A stretch of DNA of 64,000 nucleotides from Scandinavium sp002470465. GTDB lineage: Bacteria; Pseudomonadota; Gammaproteobacteria; Enterobacterales; Enterobacteriaceae. Numbering within the stretch: the stretch's first letter is position 1; each line of letters begins with the position of its first letter. A program made the translations under genes and the position numbers. Below the pieces are notes generated by a model. It did not search any database. It worked only from the letters and a program-made list of their open reading frames with translations, and was not told the origin of the DNA. Positions 28,672 to 38,094 of this stretch are shown here, one piece after another. The DNA lies in assembly GCF_040750395.1 (NCBI RefSeq), contig NZ_JBFLVD010000011.1:313400-377399 (forward strand), read 5' to 3'.

Positions 28672-28756
28672 GATGTTTTATTCCACAGGCAGGTTTCTGT
28701 TTGGGAGTATAACGGAAGCCGTTGCCCGACGATGCAGGCTATGGCAAATAAATGAC

Positions 28757-30220
28757 TTATCCTTCTTTGCTTTCCGGATGCTGGTGGCCAAACACTACGT
28801 CCATTTTTGCGCCGCCGAGCGGGCTGTCTTCGGCGATGATTTTGCCGTCGTACTGCTCGACGATCTCTCTTGCGACCGACAATCCCACGCCCTGGCCCGG
28901 GCGCAGCGTGTCGGCGCGCTGGCCGCGGTCAAATACCAAATCGCGTTTGCTCTGTGGAATGCCGGGGCCGTCGTCTTCCACGAAAATGTGCAGATGGTCG
29001 TCGGTCTGGCGAGCGGACACTTCAACAAACTCCAGACAGTACTTGCAGGCGTTATCCAGCACGTTGCCGAGCACTTCCATAAAGTCGTTTTGCTCGCCGA
29101 CAAAGGTGATTTCTGGCGAGATATCGAGCGCGATGTTAACGCCTTTGCGCTGATAAACCTTGTTCAGCGCTGAGGTCAGATTATCCAGCAGCGGCGCGAC
29201 CGCATGCAGTTCGCGACTCAGCAGGATATTGCCGCTGCGCATGCTGGCGCGGTGCAGGTAATAGCCAATCTGCTGCGAGATACGGCTGATCTGTTCAAGC
29301 ATCACCGGTTCGGCGTCTTCAACGCTGAGCTTGTTGCCGCGCAGCGATCGCAGGGTACTTTGCAGCACGGCCAGCGGTGTTTTCAGGCTGTGGGTGAGAT
29401 CAGTGAGCGTTGTGCGGTATTTGTCGTAACGCTCGCGCTCACTCTTCAGCAGGCGGTTAAGGTTCTGCACCAGGCTGGTTAATTCGCGAGTGGTTTCCGG
29501 GTTAAGCGTATCACGATGGTGTTCTTCAAGCTCACGCACCTCTTTCGCCAGCGACTCAATGGGCCGAAGGCTCCACCAGGCCGCGACCCACAGCAGCGGA
29601 ATGACCAGCAGCAGGTTGGCGGCTAACACGTAGATAAACCAGCTCCAGACCATGTAGGAGCGCTTGAGCTCGATTGGAATAGTATCGACCACCACGATGG
29701 TCATCTGCGGCAGACGGGCGGTCGCCGGGTAGATATTGACGGCTACCGAGTGCGTCATCTCCGAATCATCCTGCTGCTCGCGCAGCTCCTTCAGCTGGCG
29801 CATCACTTCATGATCGTTATGCTGCAGCATGCTCGAGGAATCCACGTCCGCCTCTATTTCATGGAAACCGTTGGTCTTCAGCCAGTCCGGGTTGATACGG
29901 CTGATGAGCCACGGGACTTCCCGCTGCATCCAAAGCAGCTTGCCGTTCTTGTCGTAGATAAGCGCCATGGTCGGGCTTTGCAGATTCAGGTTTTCCGGGA
30001 TCTCCACGCTGACTTTATTATTTTCGTAGCGTGCAAGGGTATAGAACAGGTTGCTCTCCCCACGCAGCAGGCGGAAGGTGGTCTTATCGAAGCTCACGCT
30101 GTAGCCGACCAGGGCGACCATCCCATAGGCCAGTGACAGCACCAGCACCACCGCGGCCGTTGCCAGCAGGAAGCGGACGCGCAGGGAGAGCGGCAGAATA
30201 TGCCGGAGCATGTTTTTCAT
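28757..30220 (-). CDS. phoQ: Sensor histidine kinase PhoQ
   Basis: Inner-membrane sensor of low Mg2+, acid pH and cationic antimicrobial peptides; it phosphorylates PhoP. The 487 residues match the family. Two helices (about 17-40 and 194-215) flank a periplasmic sensor with the acidic patch EQQDDSEM. HAMP, then the phospho-acceptor His in LTDLTHSLKTPLAVL, then ATP-binding N, G1 and G2 boxes (NACKY, VEDDGPGIP, GQGVGLSVA). Its start overlaps the phoP stop by four bases. Confidence 0.97.
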   Translation of the reverse strand: MKNMLRHILPLSLRVRFLLATAAVVLVLSLAYGMVALVGYSVSFDKTTFRLLRGESNLFYTLARYENNKVSVEIPENLNLQSPTMALIYDKNGKLLWMQREVPWLISRINPDWLKTNGFHEIEADVDSSSMLQHNDHEVMRQLKELREQQDDSEMTHSVAVNIYPATARLPQMTIVVVDTIPIELKRSYMVWSWFIYVLAANLLLVIPLLWVAAWWSLRPIESLAKEVRELEEHHRDTLNPETTRELTSLVQNLNRLLKSERERYDKYRTTLTDLTHSLKTPLAVLQSTLRSLRGNKLSVEDAEPVMLEQISRISQQIGYYLHRASMRSGNILLSRELHAVAPLLDNLTSALNKVYQRKGVNIALDISPEITFVGEQNDFMEVLGNVLDNACKYCLEFVEVSARQTDDHLHIFVEDDGPGIPQSKRDLVFDRGQRADTLRPGQGVGLSVAREIVEQYDGKIIAEDSPLGGAKMDVVFGHQHPESKEG

Positions 30221-30891
30221 CCGCGCAGTTCGAACAGGTAGCCCTGGCCTCGTACGGTGGTGATCACATCCTGCGGGTACTGGGCCTGAATTTTCTTGCG
30301 CAGGCGACCCATGAGGACATCGATGGTGTGGCTCTCGCGCAGTTCGGCATCAGGGTAGAGCTGCAGCATCAACGAATCTTTGCTGACGACCTTGCCGTTG
30401 TTGCGGATAAGCGTCTCCATGATGGTGTACTCAAACGCGGTCAGCTTGATGACTTCGTCATTCACCGACAGTTCACGGCGAGACAAATCGACCTGGAAGG
30501 GCGGCAGGGAGATCACCTGAGAGGCCAGACCGCTGTTCCGGCGCAGAAGAGCCTGCATTCGCGCGGCGACTTCTTCAATATGGAACGGTTTGGTGACGTA
30601 GTCATCGGCTCCGGCGCTCAGCACTTCAACCTTGTCCTGCCAGCCTTCGCGGGCGGTCAGCACCAAAACAGGCACCGAAATGTCGTTGCTGCGCCAGCGG
30701 CGGATCATCGACAGGCCGTCTTCGTCAGGCAGGCCTAAATCGACAATGGCGATGTCCGGAACGTGTTCACCCAGATAGTAATCAGCTTCTTTTGCATCCT
30801 CGGCGGCATCCACCTGATGGCCAAGCTCCTGTAGCTGAACTTTTAAATGGTGACGCAGGAGGGCGTTATCTTCCACAACGAGTACGCGCAT
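30217..30891 (-). CDS. phoP: Response regulator PhoP
   Basis: OmpR-family regulator of Mg2+ starvation, lipid A modification and acid-resistance genes. The receiver domain has the phospho-acceptor Asp in IAIVDLGLPDEDG and the Lys in VTKPFHIEE; the C-terminal winged helix carries ESHTIDVLMGRLRKKI. 224 residues, one more than E. coli owing to an extra terminal Gly. It is co-transcribed with phoQ and carries its own PhoP box upstream. Confidence 0.97.
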   Translation of the reverse strand: MRVLVVEDNALLRHHLKVQLQELGHQVDAAEDAKEADYYLGEHVPDIAIVDLGLPDEDGLSMIRRWRSNDISVPVLVLTAREGWQDKVEVLSAGADDYVTKPFHIEEVAARMQALLRRNSGLASQVISLPPFQVDLSRRELSVNDEVIKLTAFEYTIMETLIRNNGKVVSKDSLMLQLYPDAELRESHTIDVLMGRLRKKIQAQYPQDVITTVRGQGYLFELRG

Positions 30892-30952
30892 GGGTTATCC
30901 CTTTTTCATTTTCGATTTGAAGAGTTTAACGCTGATTATGCGGTTGTGGGGA

Positions 30953-30969
30953 TAAACATTGTATAAACC
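30953..30969 (-). promoter_or_regulatory. PhoP box of the phoPQ promoter
   Basis: On the minus strand GGTTTA-TACAA-TGTTTA gives two direct hexamers spaced by five bases, the PhoP consensus, about 61-78 bp before phoP. It supports positive autoregulation as in E. coli and Salmonella. Confidence 0.88.
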
Positions 30970-31014
30970 GGGGAAGGGGCCTCTCTTCCCGGGTGAGAAG
31001 AGAGGCGGGACTCT

Positions 31015-32385
31015 TTACTTCAGCTCGTCAACCAGGGTGATGGCGCGACCAATATAGTTGGCAGGTGTCATCTCTTTCAGGCGTGCTTTCTCGTGCTCCG
31101 GCAGCGCCAGACCATCGATAAACTGCTTCATGCCTTCAGCATCAACGCGCTTGCCTCGGGTCAGCTCTTTCAGCTTCTCGTACGGCTTCTCGATACCGTA
31201 ACGGCGCATCACGGTCTGAATCGGCTCTGCCAGCACTTCCCAGTTGTTGTCCAGCTCTTCCAGCAGGCGATCGCGATTTACTTCCAGCTTGCTCACACCT
31301 TTCAGAGTGGACTGATAAGCGATCAGCGCATAGCCGATGCCCACGCCAAGGTTACGCAGTACGGTGGAGTCGGTCAGGTCACGCTGCCAGCGGGACACCG
31401 GCAGTTTGCTTGCCAGGTGCTGGAGTACGGCATTGGACAGACCCAGGTTGCCTTCGGAGTTTTCGAAGTCGATCGGATTCACCTTATGCGGCATGGTGGA
31501 AGAGCCGATTTCCCCGGCGATGGTTTTCTGCTTGAAGTGGTTCAGCGCCACGTAGCCCCAGACGTCACGGTCGAAGTCGATGAGGATAGTGTTGAAGCGC
31601 GCCACGCAGTCGAACAGTTCGGCGATATAGTCGTGCGGCTCAATCTGGGTGGTGTACGGGTTCCACTGGATGCCAAGCGAGGTCACGAACTCTTCGCTGA
31701 ACTGGTGCCAGTCCACTTCCGGGTACGCGGCGATGTGGGCGTTATAGTTGCCAACTGCGCCGTTAATTTTGCCGAGGATCTCAATCTGGTTGAGCTGGCG
31801 ATACTGACGCTCCATGCGGTACGCAACGTTAGCCATCTCTTTGCCCATCGTGGATGGCGTGGCGGGCTGGCCGTGGGTACGGGAGAGCAGCGGGATATCG
31901 CGGTACTGCACCGCCAGATCCTTTACCGCGTCAATGAGCTTGCGCCAGTAAGGCAGCACCACTTCGTCGCGGGCGGTTTTGAGCATCAGAGCGTGAGACA
32001 GGTTGTTGATGTCCTCGGAGGTGCAGGCGAAGTGAATAAATTCAGACACTGCGTGCAGGGCAGGGATATCCGCCACTTTCTCTTTCAGGAAATACTCGAC
32101 CGCCTTCACGTCGTGGTTGGTGGTGCGCTCGATGGTTTTGATGCGAGCGGCGTCTTCTTCGTTAAAATCCGCAATGATTTTATCGAGGAAACCGTTTGCG
32201 TCGGCAGCAAAAGCTGGAACTTCCTTGACAGCTGCGTGCGCGGCCAGTTTTTGCAGCCAGCGAACTTCAACCTGCACACGGAATTTCAGCAGACCGTATT
32301 CGCTGAAAATGCCGCGCAGCGCGCTGACTTTATCGCCGTAGCGTCCATCGACAGGGGAAACGGCGGTCAGTGAGGATAATTCCAT
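31015..32385 (-). CDS. purB: Adenylosuccinate lyase
   Basis: Enzyme of purine synthesis that cleaves SAICAR and adenylosuccinate, releasing fumarate. The 456 residues equal E. coli PurB. The fumarase/aspartase superfamily signature SSTMPHKVNPIDFENSEGN with the catalytic Ser loop is intact, as is the His in TSEDINN/SRTHGQPA. It follows hflD by three bases on the same strand. A stem (CCTCTCTTC/GAAGAGAGG at 30980-31005) lies just after its stop but lacks a T run. Confidence 0.97.
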   Translation of the reverse strand: MELSSLTAVSPVDGRYGDKVSALRGIFSEYGLLKFRVQVEVRWLQKLAAHAAVKEVPAFAADANGFLDKIIADFNEEDAARIKTIERTTNHDVKAVEYFLKEKVADIPALHAVSEFIHFACTSEDINNLSHALMLKTARDEVVLPYWRKLIDAVKDLAVQYRDIPLLSRTHGQPATPSTMGKEMANVAYRMERQYRQLNQIEILGKINGAVGNYNAHIAAYPEVDWHQFSEEFVTSLGIQWNPYTTQIEPHDYIAELFDCVARFNTILIDFDRDVWGYVALNHFKQKTIAGEIGSSTMPHKVNPIDFENSEGNLGLSNAVLQHLASKLPVSRWQRDLTDSTVLRNLGVGIGYALIAYQSTLKGVSKLEVNRDRLLEELDNNWEVLAEPIQTVMRRYGIEKPYEKLKELTRGKRVDAEGMKQFIDGLALPEHEKARLKEMTPANYIGRAITLVDELK

Positions 32386-32388
32386 AGA

Positions 32389-33030
32389 TCACAACTCCGG
32401 AGTTATATGAGCAAGAATTTGTTTGGCCTGAGTGGTCAGGCGATTACGGGAAAACATCAGCTGCAGACGACCGCCGCCGACCTGGTGCCAGAGCACTGCG
32501 GCGCGTATCCCTGCGAGCAAACCGGCTCGCACTTTGGCCTGCACCTGCGCGCTTTGCAGCACGGCAGGAGAACCGGTGACCTGAATGCGAGGGCCGAGCG
32601 GGCTAATGACATCGACATAAATCGCGGCCATGGCGCTCAGCAGCGTTTCAGACTGCAAATCAAAATGGTCAAGCTGGCGCTGGAGCCCGGCGATGCGCTC
32701 ACCCAGGGTGTCCATCGCGCCCTTCGCGGCAAAGAGTTTTCGTTCCAGCACCATCAGGCTTAAGGTGTAGCGCGTCAGTTCGGCGTTCAGCCCCTGACGG
32801 CTGCTGGCATTCAGCACGCCGAGCAGCGTTTCCAGGCCGAGGCGAAGATTGGCTTCGCTGCCACCGAAGACGCCGAGCGTGGAGTCCGGGTTCAGATCGA
32901 TAACGCTGTTCAGCGCCACGTGCAGGGCATCGCTGTCGCAATGGCCCTGATGCGCCAGCTGCTGAACCAGACGGGCGGACTGGCAGATCCCTGCCAGAGC
33001 CAGCGTAATGTCGTAATAGTTCTTCGCCAC
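32389..33030 (-). CDS. hflD: High-frequency lysogenisation protein HflD
   Basis: Peripheral inner-membrane protein that in E. coli binds lambda CII and promotes its degradation; its host role is unclear. The 213 residues match the family. The sequence is largely helical, with the conserved start YYDITLALAGICQSARLVQQLAHQG. It lies between mnmA and purB in the same direction, the usual enterobacterial order. Confidence 0.93.
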   Translation of the reverse strand: MAKNYYDITLALAGICQSARLVQQLAHQGHCDSDALHVALNSVIDLNPDSTLGVFGGSEANLRLGLETLLGVLNASSRQGLNAELTRYTLSLMVLERKLFAAKGAMDTLGERIAGLQRQLDHFDLQSETLLSAMAAIYVDVISPLGPRIQVTGSPAVLQSAQVQAKVRAGLLAGIRAAVLWHQVGGGRLQLMFSRNRLTTQAKQILAHITPEL

Positions 33031-33060
33031 GAAAACTCCTTTCTCTGTGCTGTCTGAGTC

Positions 33061-34167
33061 TTAAACCGGCAGCGGCAGGCGCTGCTCGATAATGCCGCCG
33101 CCGAGGCACACTTCACCGCTGTAGAAAACAGCGGACTGGCCAGGCGTAACGGCTGCAACGGGCTCGTCGAAGCGAACCTCAATTCGGTCATCATCAAGTC
33201 GGGTGACGGTGCACGGTATATCCGTCTGGCGATAGCGGGTTTTCACCGTGCAGCGCAGAGTGCCGCTGAACGGCTCGCGATCGACCCAGTGCAGCTGTTG
33301 GGCAATCAGACCGACGGACATCAGGCGCGGATGATCGTGACCCTGAGCCACCACCAGAACGTTGTTTTCCACGTCTTTGTCTACGGTGTACCACGGCTCT
33401 TCACTGCCGTCTTTGGTGCCGCCGATGCCTAAGCCTTTACGCTGGCCGAGGGTGTGGTACATCAGCCCCTGGTGCTCGCCAATCACATTGCCGTCGACGG
33501 TGACGATTTTGCCCGGCTGGGCAGGCAGGTAGCGGCCCAGGAATTCGCGAAATTTACGCTCGCCGATAAAGCAAATGCCGGTGGAGTCTTTTTTCTTCGC
33601 GGTGATGAGATCGAGCTCTTCAGCAATACGGCGTACTTCCGGCTTGGACAGTTCGCCGACCGGGAACAGGCTTTGCGCAATCTGTTCATGGCCGAGCGTA
33701 TAGAGGAAGTAGCTTTGGTCTTTATTGCTGTCGAGGCCGCGCAGCAGCTGACTTTTGCCGTTCACATCGGCGCGGCGTACGTAGTGCCCGGTGGCGATGT
33801 AGTCGGCACCTAAGTCTTCAGCGGCAAACTCGAGGAAGGCTTTAAATTTGATCTCTTTGTTGCACAGAATATCCGGGTTCGGCGTGCGGCCCGCTTTGTA
33901 CTCTTCAAGAAAGAGCTCAAAAACGTTGTCCCAGTATTCCGCGGCAAAGTTAACGGTGTGCAGCTCAATGCCGAGCTTGTCGCACACGGCCTGGGCATCG
34001 GCCAGGTCTGCGGCGGCAGTACAATATTCCTCGCCGTCGTCCTCTTCCCAGTTCTTCATGAACAGGCCTTCCACCTTATAACCCTGCTGTTGCAGCAGGT
34101 AAGCGGAAACGGAGGAATCGACACCGCCGGACATCCCGACGATCACTTTTTTTGGGCTTTCTGACAT
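33061..34167 (-). CDS. mnmA: tRNA-specific 2-thiouridylase MnmA
   Basis: Enzyme that thiolates U34 of tRNA-Lys, -Glu and -Gln using sulphur relayed by the Tus proteins. 368 residues, as in E. coli. The PP-loop GMSGGVDSSVSA, the catalytic Cys in PDILCNKEIKF and the persulphide Cys in DSTGICFIGERKF are all present. The start at 34167 (MSESPKKV) is chosen by homology over an in-frame ATG at 34212. Confidence 0.96.
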   Translation of the reverse strand: MSESPKKVIVGMSGGVDSSVSAYLLQQQGYKVEGLFMKNWEEDDGEEYCTAAADLADAQAVCDKLGIELHTVNFAAEYWDNVFELFLEEYKAGRTPNPDILCNKEIKFKAFLEFAAEDLGADYIATGHYVRRADVNGKSQLLRGLDSNKDQSYFLYTLGHEQIAQSLFPVGELSKPEVRRIAEELDLITAKKKDSTGICFIGERKFREFLGRYLPAQPGKIVTVDGNVIGEHQGLMYHTLGQRKGLGIGGTKDGSEEPWYTVDKDVENNVLVVAQGHDHPRLMSVGLIAQQLHWVDREPFSGTLRCTVKTRYRQTDIPCTVTRLDDDRIEVRFDEPVAAVTPGQSAVFYSGEVCLGGGIIEQRLPLPV

Positions 34168-34208
34168 TGGAATACTCACGACATTGAACTTCAAGGCGGC
34201 ATAGTCTA

Positions 34209-34682
34209 TCACGCAGCCCCAGTGGGATCACCCTTTGTGAAGGGCCAGTTAAATTCACCGATCAGCTCAAGCGGCAGACGCTGTCCGCTTTGCCAGCTGC
34301 GGATGCTTTCGGCCACCAGCGGCGAGCGCAGATTAGTGGCGTTAAGGATGTCATCGGCGCTAACCCACTGGCAGCGGTCAATGTCGCTGTCATGCGGTTC
34401 TGTGGCGCACGTATCGTTAAGCTCGACGGCGAAAAGAAAGCGTAAGAATGGCGTTCTGTCTGGCGCTATCCACTGATGCATACGGATGAAATGCTGGGGC
34501 GTGGCGCGAATGCCTGTCTCTTCCCACAGTTCGCGCTCGGCGGCCTGAACAAGCGTTTCGTCGGCCTCAAGGTGTCCGGCGGGCTGGTTCCAGGTCGTTT
34601 TGCCGTTCACTTTTTCTTCTACTACCAGAAACTGACCTTTGGCGTGGACCACGCAGGCGACGGTAACGTGCGGTTTAAACAT
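34209..34682 (-). CDS. nudJ: Nudix phosphatase NudJ
   Basis: Small Nudix hydrolase that acts on HMP-PP (a thiamine precursor) and nucleoside tri/diphosphates. 157 residues, close to E. coli NudJ (153). The Nudix box begins GHLEADETLVQAAEREL and continues WEETGI. The start at 34682 (MFKPHVTVACVV) matches E. coli. The C-terminus differs slightly, ending KGDPTGAA. Confidence 0.93.
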   Translation of the reverse strand: MFKPHVTVACVVHAKGQFLVVEEKVNGKTTWNQPAGHLEADETLVQAAERELWEETGIRATPQHFIRMHQWIAPDRTPFLRFLFAVELNDTCATEPHDSDIDRCQWVSADDILNATNLRSPLVAESIRSWQSGQRLPLELIGEFNWPFTKGDPTGAA

Positions 34683-34698
34683 TAAGCCATCCTTCTGT

Positions 34699-35346
34699 TC
34701 AGGCATCCCGCCACTGACCGTTGGCAAGATCATCGAGAGTGTAAGCGCCCATGGCGTAGCGAATCAGGCGCAGGGTAGGGAAGCCGACGTGAGCGGTCAT
34801 CCGGCGAACCTGGCGATTTCGGCCTTCATACAGCGTCACTTTCAGCCAACTGGTCGGTATCGATTTACGCTCGCGAATTGGCGGATTGCGTGGCCACAGC
34901 CATTCAGGTTCGCTTACCAGTTCGATTCCTGCGGGCAGCGTCGGGCCGTCGTTCAGCGTCACGCCTTTGCGCAAGGCATTCAGTGCTTCTTCATCTGGGG
35001 CGCCTTCCACCTGAACGTAATAGATTTTGCCCGTGCGTTTGCCTGGCTGCGTCAGCTGAGCCTGAAGAGCGCCGTCGTTGGTGAGCACCAGCAGGCCCTC
35101 GCTGTCGCGATCGAGACGACCCGCGGCGTAGACGCCCTGTACGTCGATATAATCCTTCAGCGTGCTGCGCCCGGCCTCGTCCGTAAACTGTGGCAATACA
35201 TCGTAGGGTTTATTGAACAATATCACCCTTTTTGGGCGGGTTTCTTTACGTTGTCGGGTGGCTTGTTGTGAGCTGAATCGCTTAAGGCGGTGATTTGTAT
35301 AAGAAGTTTTGTTCATGGTGTTTTCAGGCCGGGTCAATTGCCGCAT
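34699..35346 (-). CDS. rluE: 23S rRNA pseudouridine synthase RluE
   Basis: Forms pseudouridine 2457 in 23S rRNA. The 215-residue protein (E. coli 217) carries the family active-site motif GRLDRDSEGLLVLTN with the catalytic Asp, and a basic, Arg-rich N-terminal tail. It is divergent from icd, with about 170 bp between the two starts. Confidence 0.94.
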   Translation of the reverse strand: MRQLTRPENTMNKTSYTNHRLKRFSSQQATRQRKETRPKRVILFNKPYDVLPQFTDEAGRSTLKDYIDVQGVYAAGRLDRDSEGLLVLTNDGALQAQLTQPGKRTGKIYYVQVEGAPDEEALNALRKGVTLNDGPTLPAGIELVSEPEWLWPRNPPIRERKSIPTSWLKVTLYEGRNRQVRRMTAHVGFPTLRLIRYAMGAYTLDDLANGQWRDA

Positions 35347-35518
35347 TATAGCCTAATTACGAAGACCTTTCATGGAACCCAACAATCAGGTAGTATCAAC
35401 CAGCTCATTACAAATCATTAACAAAAAATATTGCTCACACTCTTCGCGCTGCCAGGGCAACGCGACCCAGGACGCGAAAGGCACGAGCAGTCACCAGAAG
35501 CGCTCGAAGGAGAAGTTG

Positions 35519-36769
35519 ATGGAAAGCAAAGTAGTTGTTCCGGCGGAAGGCCAAAAGATCACCCTGCAAAACGGCAAACTCAACGTACCCCACAACCCGA
35601 TTATCCCGTTCATTGAAGGGGACGGTATCGGTGTCGACGTCACTCCGCCAATGATCAAAGTGGTGAACGCCGCGGTAGAGAAAGCCTATAAGGGCGAGCG
35701 TAAAATTTCCTGGATGGAAATTTACACCGGCGAGAAATCCACCCACGTATACGGCCAGGACGTCTGGCTGCCAGCGGAAACGCTGGATCTGATTCGTGAA
35801 TACCGCGTTGCCATCAAAGGCCCGCTGACGACCCCGGTCGGTGGCGGTATTCGTTCTCTGAACGTTGCCCTGCGTCAGGAGCTGGACCTGTACGTCTGCC
35901 TGCGCCCGGTACGTTACTACCAGGGCACTCCAAGCCCGGTGAAGCACCCGGAGCTGACCGACATGGTTATCTTCCGTGAAAACTCCGAAGACATCTATGC
36001 GGGCATCGAGTGGAAAGCGGATTCTGCGGACGCAGAAAAGGTTATCAAGTTCCTGCGTGAAGAGATGGGCGTGAAGAAAATTCGCTTCCCTGAGCACTGC
36101 GGGATCGGCATCAAGCCATGCTCTGAAGAGGGCACCAAGCGTCTGGTGCGTGCGGCCATCGAGTATGCGATCACCAACGATCGCGACTCCGTGACCATCG
36201 TGCACAAAGGCAACATCATGAAGTTCACCGAAGGCGCTTTCAAAGACTGGGGCTACCAGCTGGCGAAAGAAGAGTTCGGCGGTGAGCCGATCGACGGCGG
36301 CCCATGGCAGAAAATCAAGAACCCGAAAACCGGCAAAGAGATCATCATCAAAGATGTGATCGCTGATGCGTTCCTCCAGCAGATCCTGCTGCGTCCGGCC
36401 GAGTACGACGTTATCGCCTGTATGAACCTGAACGGCGACTACATCTCTGACGCCCTGGCGGCGCAGGTTGGCGGTATCGGTATTGCACCAGGCGCGAACA
36501 TCGGTGACGAATGTGCACTGTTCGAAGCGACCCATGGCACCGCGCCAAAATACGCAGGCCAGGATAAAGTGAACCCAGGTTCCGTTATCCTTTCCGCGGA
36601 AATGATGTTGCGTCATATGGAATGGTTCGAAGCCGCAGACCTGATTGTTAAAGGCATGGAAGGCGCAATCGCAGCCAAGACCGTGACCTATGACTTCGAA
36701 CGTCTGATGGAAGGCGCTAAGCTGCTGAAATGTTCAGAGTTTGGTGATGCGATTATCGCAAATATGTAA
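35519..36769 (+). CDS. icd: NADP-dependent isocitrate dehydrogenase
   Basis: TCA-cycle enzyme converting isocitrate to 2-oxoglutarate. 416 residues as in E. coli. The Ser phosphorylated by AceK lies in GGGIRSLNVALRQ; substrate and NADP motifs (FRENSEDIYAGIE, ATHGTAPKYAGQDK) are intact. The frame is open upstream to 35372, but the start at 35519 (MESKVVV) follows AAGGAGAAG and agrees with E. coli. The 3' end, a phage 21/e14 integration site in E. coli, is unbroken here. Confidence 0.97.
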   Translation: MESKVVVPAEGQKITLQNGKLNVPHNPIIPFIEGDGIGVDVTPPMIKVVNAAVEKAYKGERKISWMEIYTGEKSTHVYGQDVWLPAETLDLIREYRVAIKGPLTTPVGGGIRSLNVALRQELDLYVCLRPVRYYQGTPSPVKHPELTDMVIFRENSEDIYAGIEWKADSADAEKVIKFLREEMGVKKIRFPEHCGIGIKPCSEEGTKRLVRAAIEYAITNDRDSVTIVHKGNIMKFTEGAFKDWGYQLAKEEFGGEPIDGGPWQKIKNPKTGKEIIIKDVIADAFLQQILLRPAEYDVIACMNLNGDYISDALAAQVGGIGIAPGANIGDECALFEATHGTAPKYAGQDKVNPGSVILSAEMMLRHMEWFEAADLIVKGMEGAIAAKTVTYDFERLMEGAKLLKCSEFGDAIIANM

Positions 36770-36792
36770 TTTGTAACCCTGATTGCACAAAG

Positions 36793-36820
36793 GCAGGAAT
36801 CCGACGGTTCCTGCTTTTTT
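36793..36820 (+). terminator. Terminator of icd
   Basis: GCAGGAA/TTCCTGC stem followed by TTTTTT, 24 bases after the icd stop. Confidence 0.9.
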
Positions 36821-36995
36821 ATTCGTGTCAAAAGGGATATCAAAACAGGTTGTTAAATTAGGCTGAAGTTAATTATTGTAAATTAAGTCAACATTCACAT
36901 CTGCGTTTCGCAGGCTGTATCAGATTCAATAATCCTGAGGCGATACTTACCCCTGGCACATGACATTTATATTATCCTTTATCACGCTCTCCCAT

Positions 36996-37451
36996 TCAGA
37001 CCTGGTCTACTATTCGGGACTCCAGTGCAGTCTGGTCGTGTAAGAGGGAATTGGGCTTTCTTTTTTTCAGCTCAACAAAGACACTTTCACTTTTTGATAA
37101 AACTTCATCCGATGAAGCTCCCTGGGAAGTAAATAAATCATTATTTTTGTTATTGTTTTTTGAGCCCTTTGTGTTTTCAATCATTGATGAAATTTGGCTT
37201 AAAAGCTGCATGACTTTTGATTCTGTGACAGAGGAAGAGAATTCCGCACTTTGTAGCATGCTGTCCAGTTTATTGATAAGGTTGAGTATTTTAGGTGGTA
37301 TTGGCTTAAACTTTGCCGCGGCTTTACTTCTTAAAGCCTGAAGCCGTTTTTTCTTCTCATGGAGATCCTTTACCGGATCTGAATTTTTAGTTTCAGGAAA
37401 AATACTTTTCGGAAATATCTTGCCACTATTACCCAGAAATCGAATGGACAT
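36996..37451 (-). CDS. Uncharacterised AT-rich orphan protein
   Basis: A 151-residue basic protein I do not recognise. It has no signal peptide or membrane helix. A Lys-rich helical segment (about 27-50), a second helical stretch (55-95) and a Ser/Asn/Lys-rich tail are visible. TTAAGGAGACATG supplies a good ribosome site, which fits the second of two adjacent ATGs. Its base composition is clearly more AT-rich than icd or the genes that follow, suggesting transfer. It could be a remnant of a mobile or secretion-related gene; no function is proposed. Confidence 0.55.
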   Translation of the reverse strand: MSIRFLGNSGKIFPKSIFPETKNSDPVKDLHEKKKRLQALRSKAAAKFKPIPPKILNLINKLDSMLQSAEFSSSVTESKVMQLLSQISSMIENTKGSKNNNKNNDLFTSQGASSDEVLSKSESVFVELKKRKPNSLLHDQTALESRIVDQV

Positions 37452-37654
37452 CATGTCTCCTTAATTCTCTATAAAACCTGCTTTTTTAAAAGCGGCTAAA
37501 AGTCTGGCTTCTTAACGAGCGGAGAGTGATTTTTTTAGAAAATTTCATGAGCGCTTAGCCACGGTTACGGTGCCCTGGCTTTACGCTGGTGGAATAGATT
37601 CCGCAGTCGGGAAAACGCCGCTGGGAGCTGTATCAGAAAGTCGGGTAATTAAAA

Positions 37655-37682
37655 CAGGGTGGGGCGCATGCTCCCCACCCTG
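37655..37682 (-). terminator. Terminator of the DUF937 gene
   Basis: CAGGGTGGGG/CCCCACCCTG stem; on the minus strand it is followed by TTTTAATT. It lies about seven bases beyond the stop at 37689. Confidence 0.85.
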
Positions 37683-37688
37683 ATACTG

Positions 37689-38084
37689 TCAGCTAAAGAA
37701 TTTCCCCTTCAGCAGATTCAGCCCTTCCGTCATCAAATCCTGTTGACCATCAACCGCACCGTTTGGCGAAAGCGTATCGACCATTTTTGGCAGGTGTTCG
37801 GCAATCAAATTCGACGCGGCCTGTGGTTCGATACCGAGTTTTGCTGCCAGATCGGCTACGGCAGGAGAGCCCAGCGCCTGGGTTATCTGATCCGCCGAAA
37901 CGGGCTGATTCCCGCCGGTGCTTATCCAGGATTCGACAATCGCGCCCAGTCCGCCCTGCTGAAATCTTTCCAACAAAGCCTGAATGCCGCCCTGTTCTTC
38001 AATCCAGCTGAGAATGGCCTGATAAGCTCCGGCTTTGCCGTCCTGACCGCCAAACATGCCAGCCACTTGATCGAATAGGCTCAT
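37689..38084 (-). CDS. YidB-like DUF937 protein
   Basis: 131-residue protein of the YidB family (DUF937), recognisable from the N-terminal SLFDQVAGMFGG and the Gly/Gln-rich motif QGGLGAIVESWISTGGNQPVS. Such proteins are small, soluble and helical, and their function is unknown. It lies 10 bases after the BON-LysM gene on the same strand, so the two probably form an operon. Confidence 0.85.
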   Translation of the reverse strand: MSLFDQVAGMFGGQDGKAGAYQAILSWIEEQGGIQALLERFQQGGLGAIVESWISTGGNQPVSADQITQALGSPAVADLAAKLGIEPQAASNLIAEHLPKMVDTLSPNGAVDGQQDLMTEGLNLLKGKFFS

Positions 38085-38094
38085 AGTGAATACC

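Noticed and set aside
31093..32373. Long open frame (426 codons) antisense to purB
   Set aside because: A shadow of the GC-biased purB coding sequence; purB covers the region with full motifs.
35435..36616. Open frame of 393 codons antisense to icd
   Set aside because: Shadow frame; icd is complete on the plus strand.
37500..37650. Possible transposase fragment between the orphan gene and the DUF937 gene
   Set aside because: Short stretches such as RKRRWELYQKVG-like readings appear only across frames and stops; too little to support an insertion-sequence remnant.
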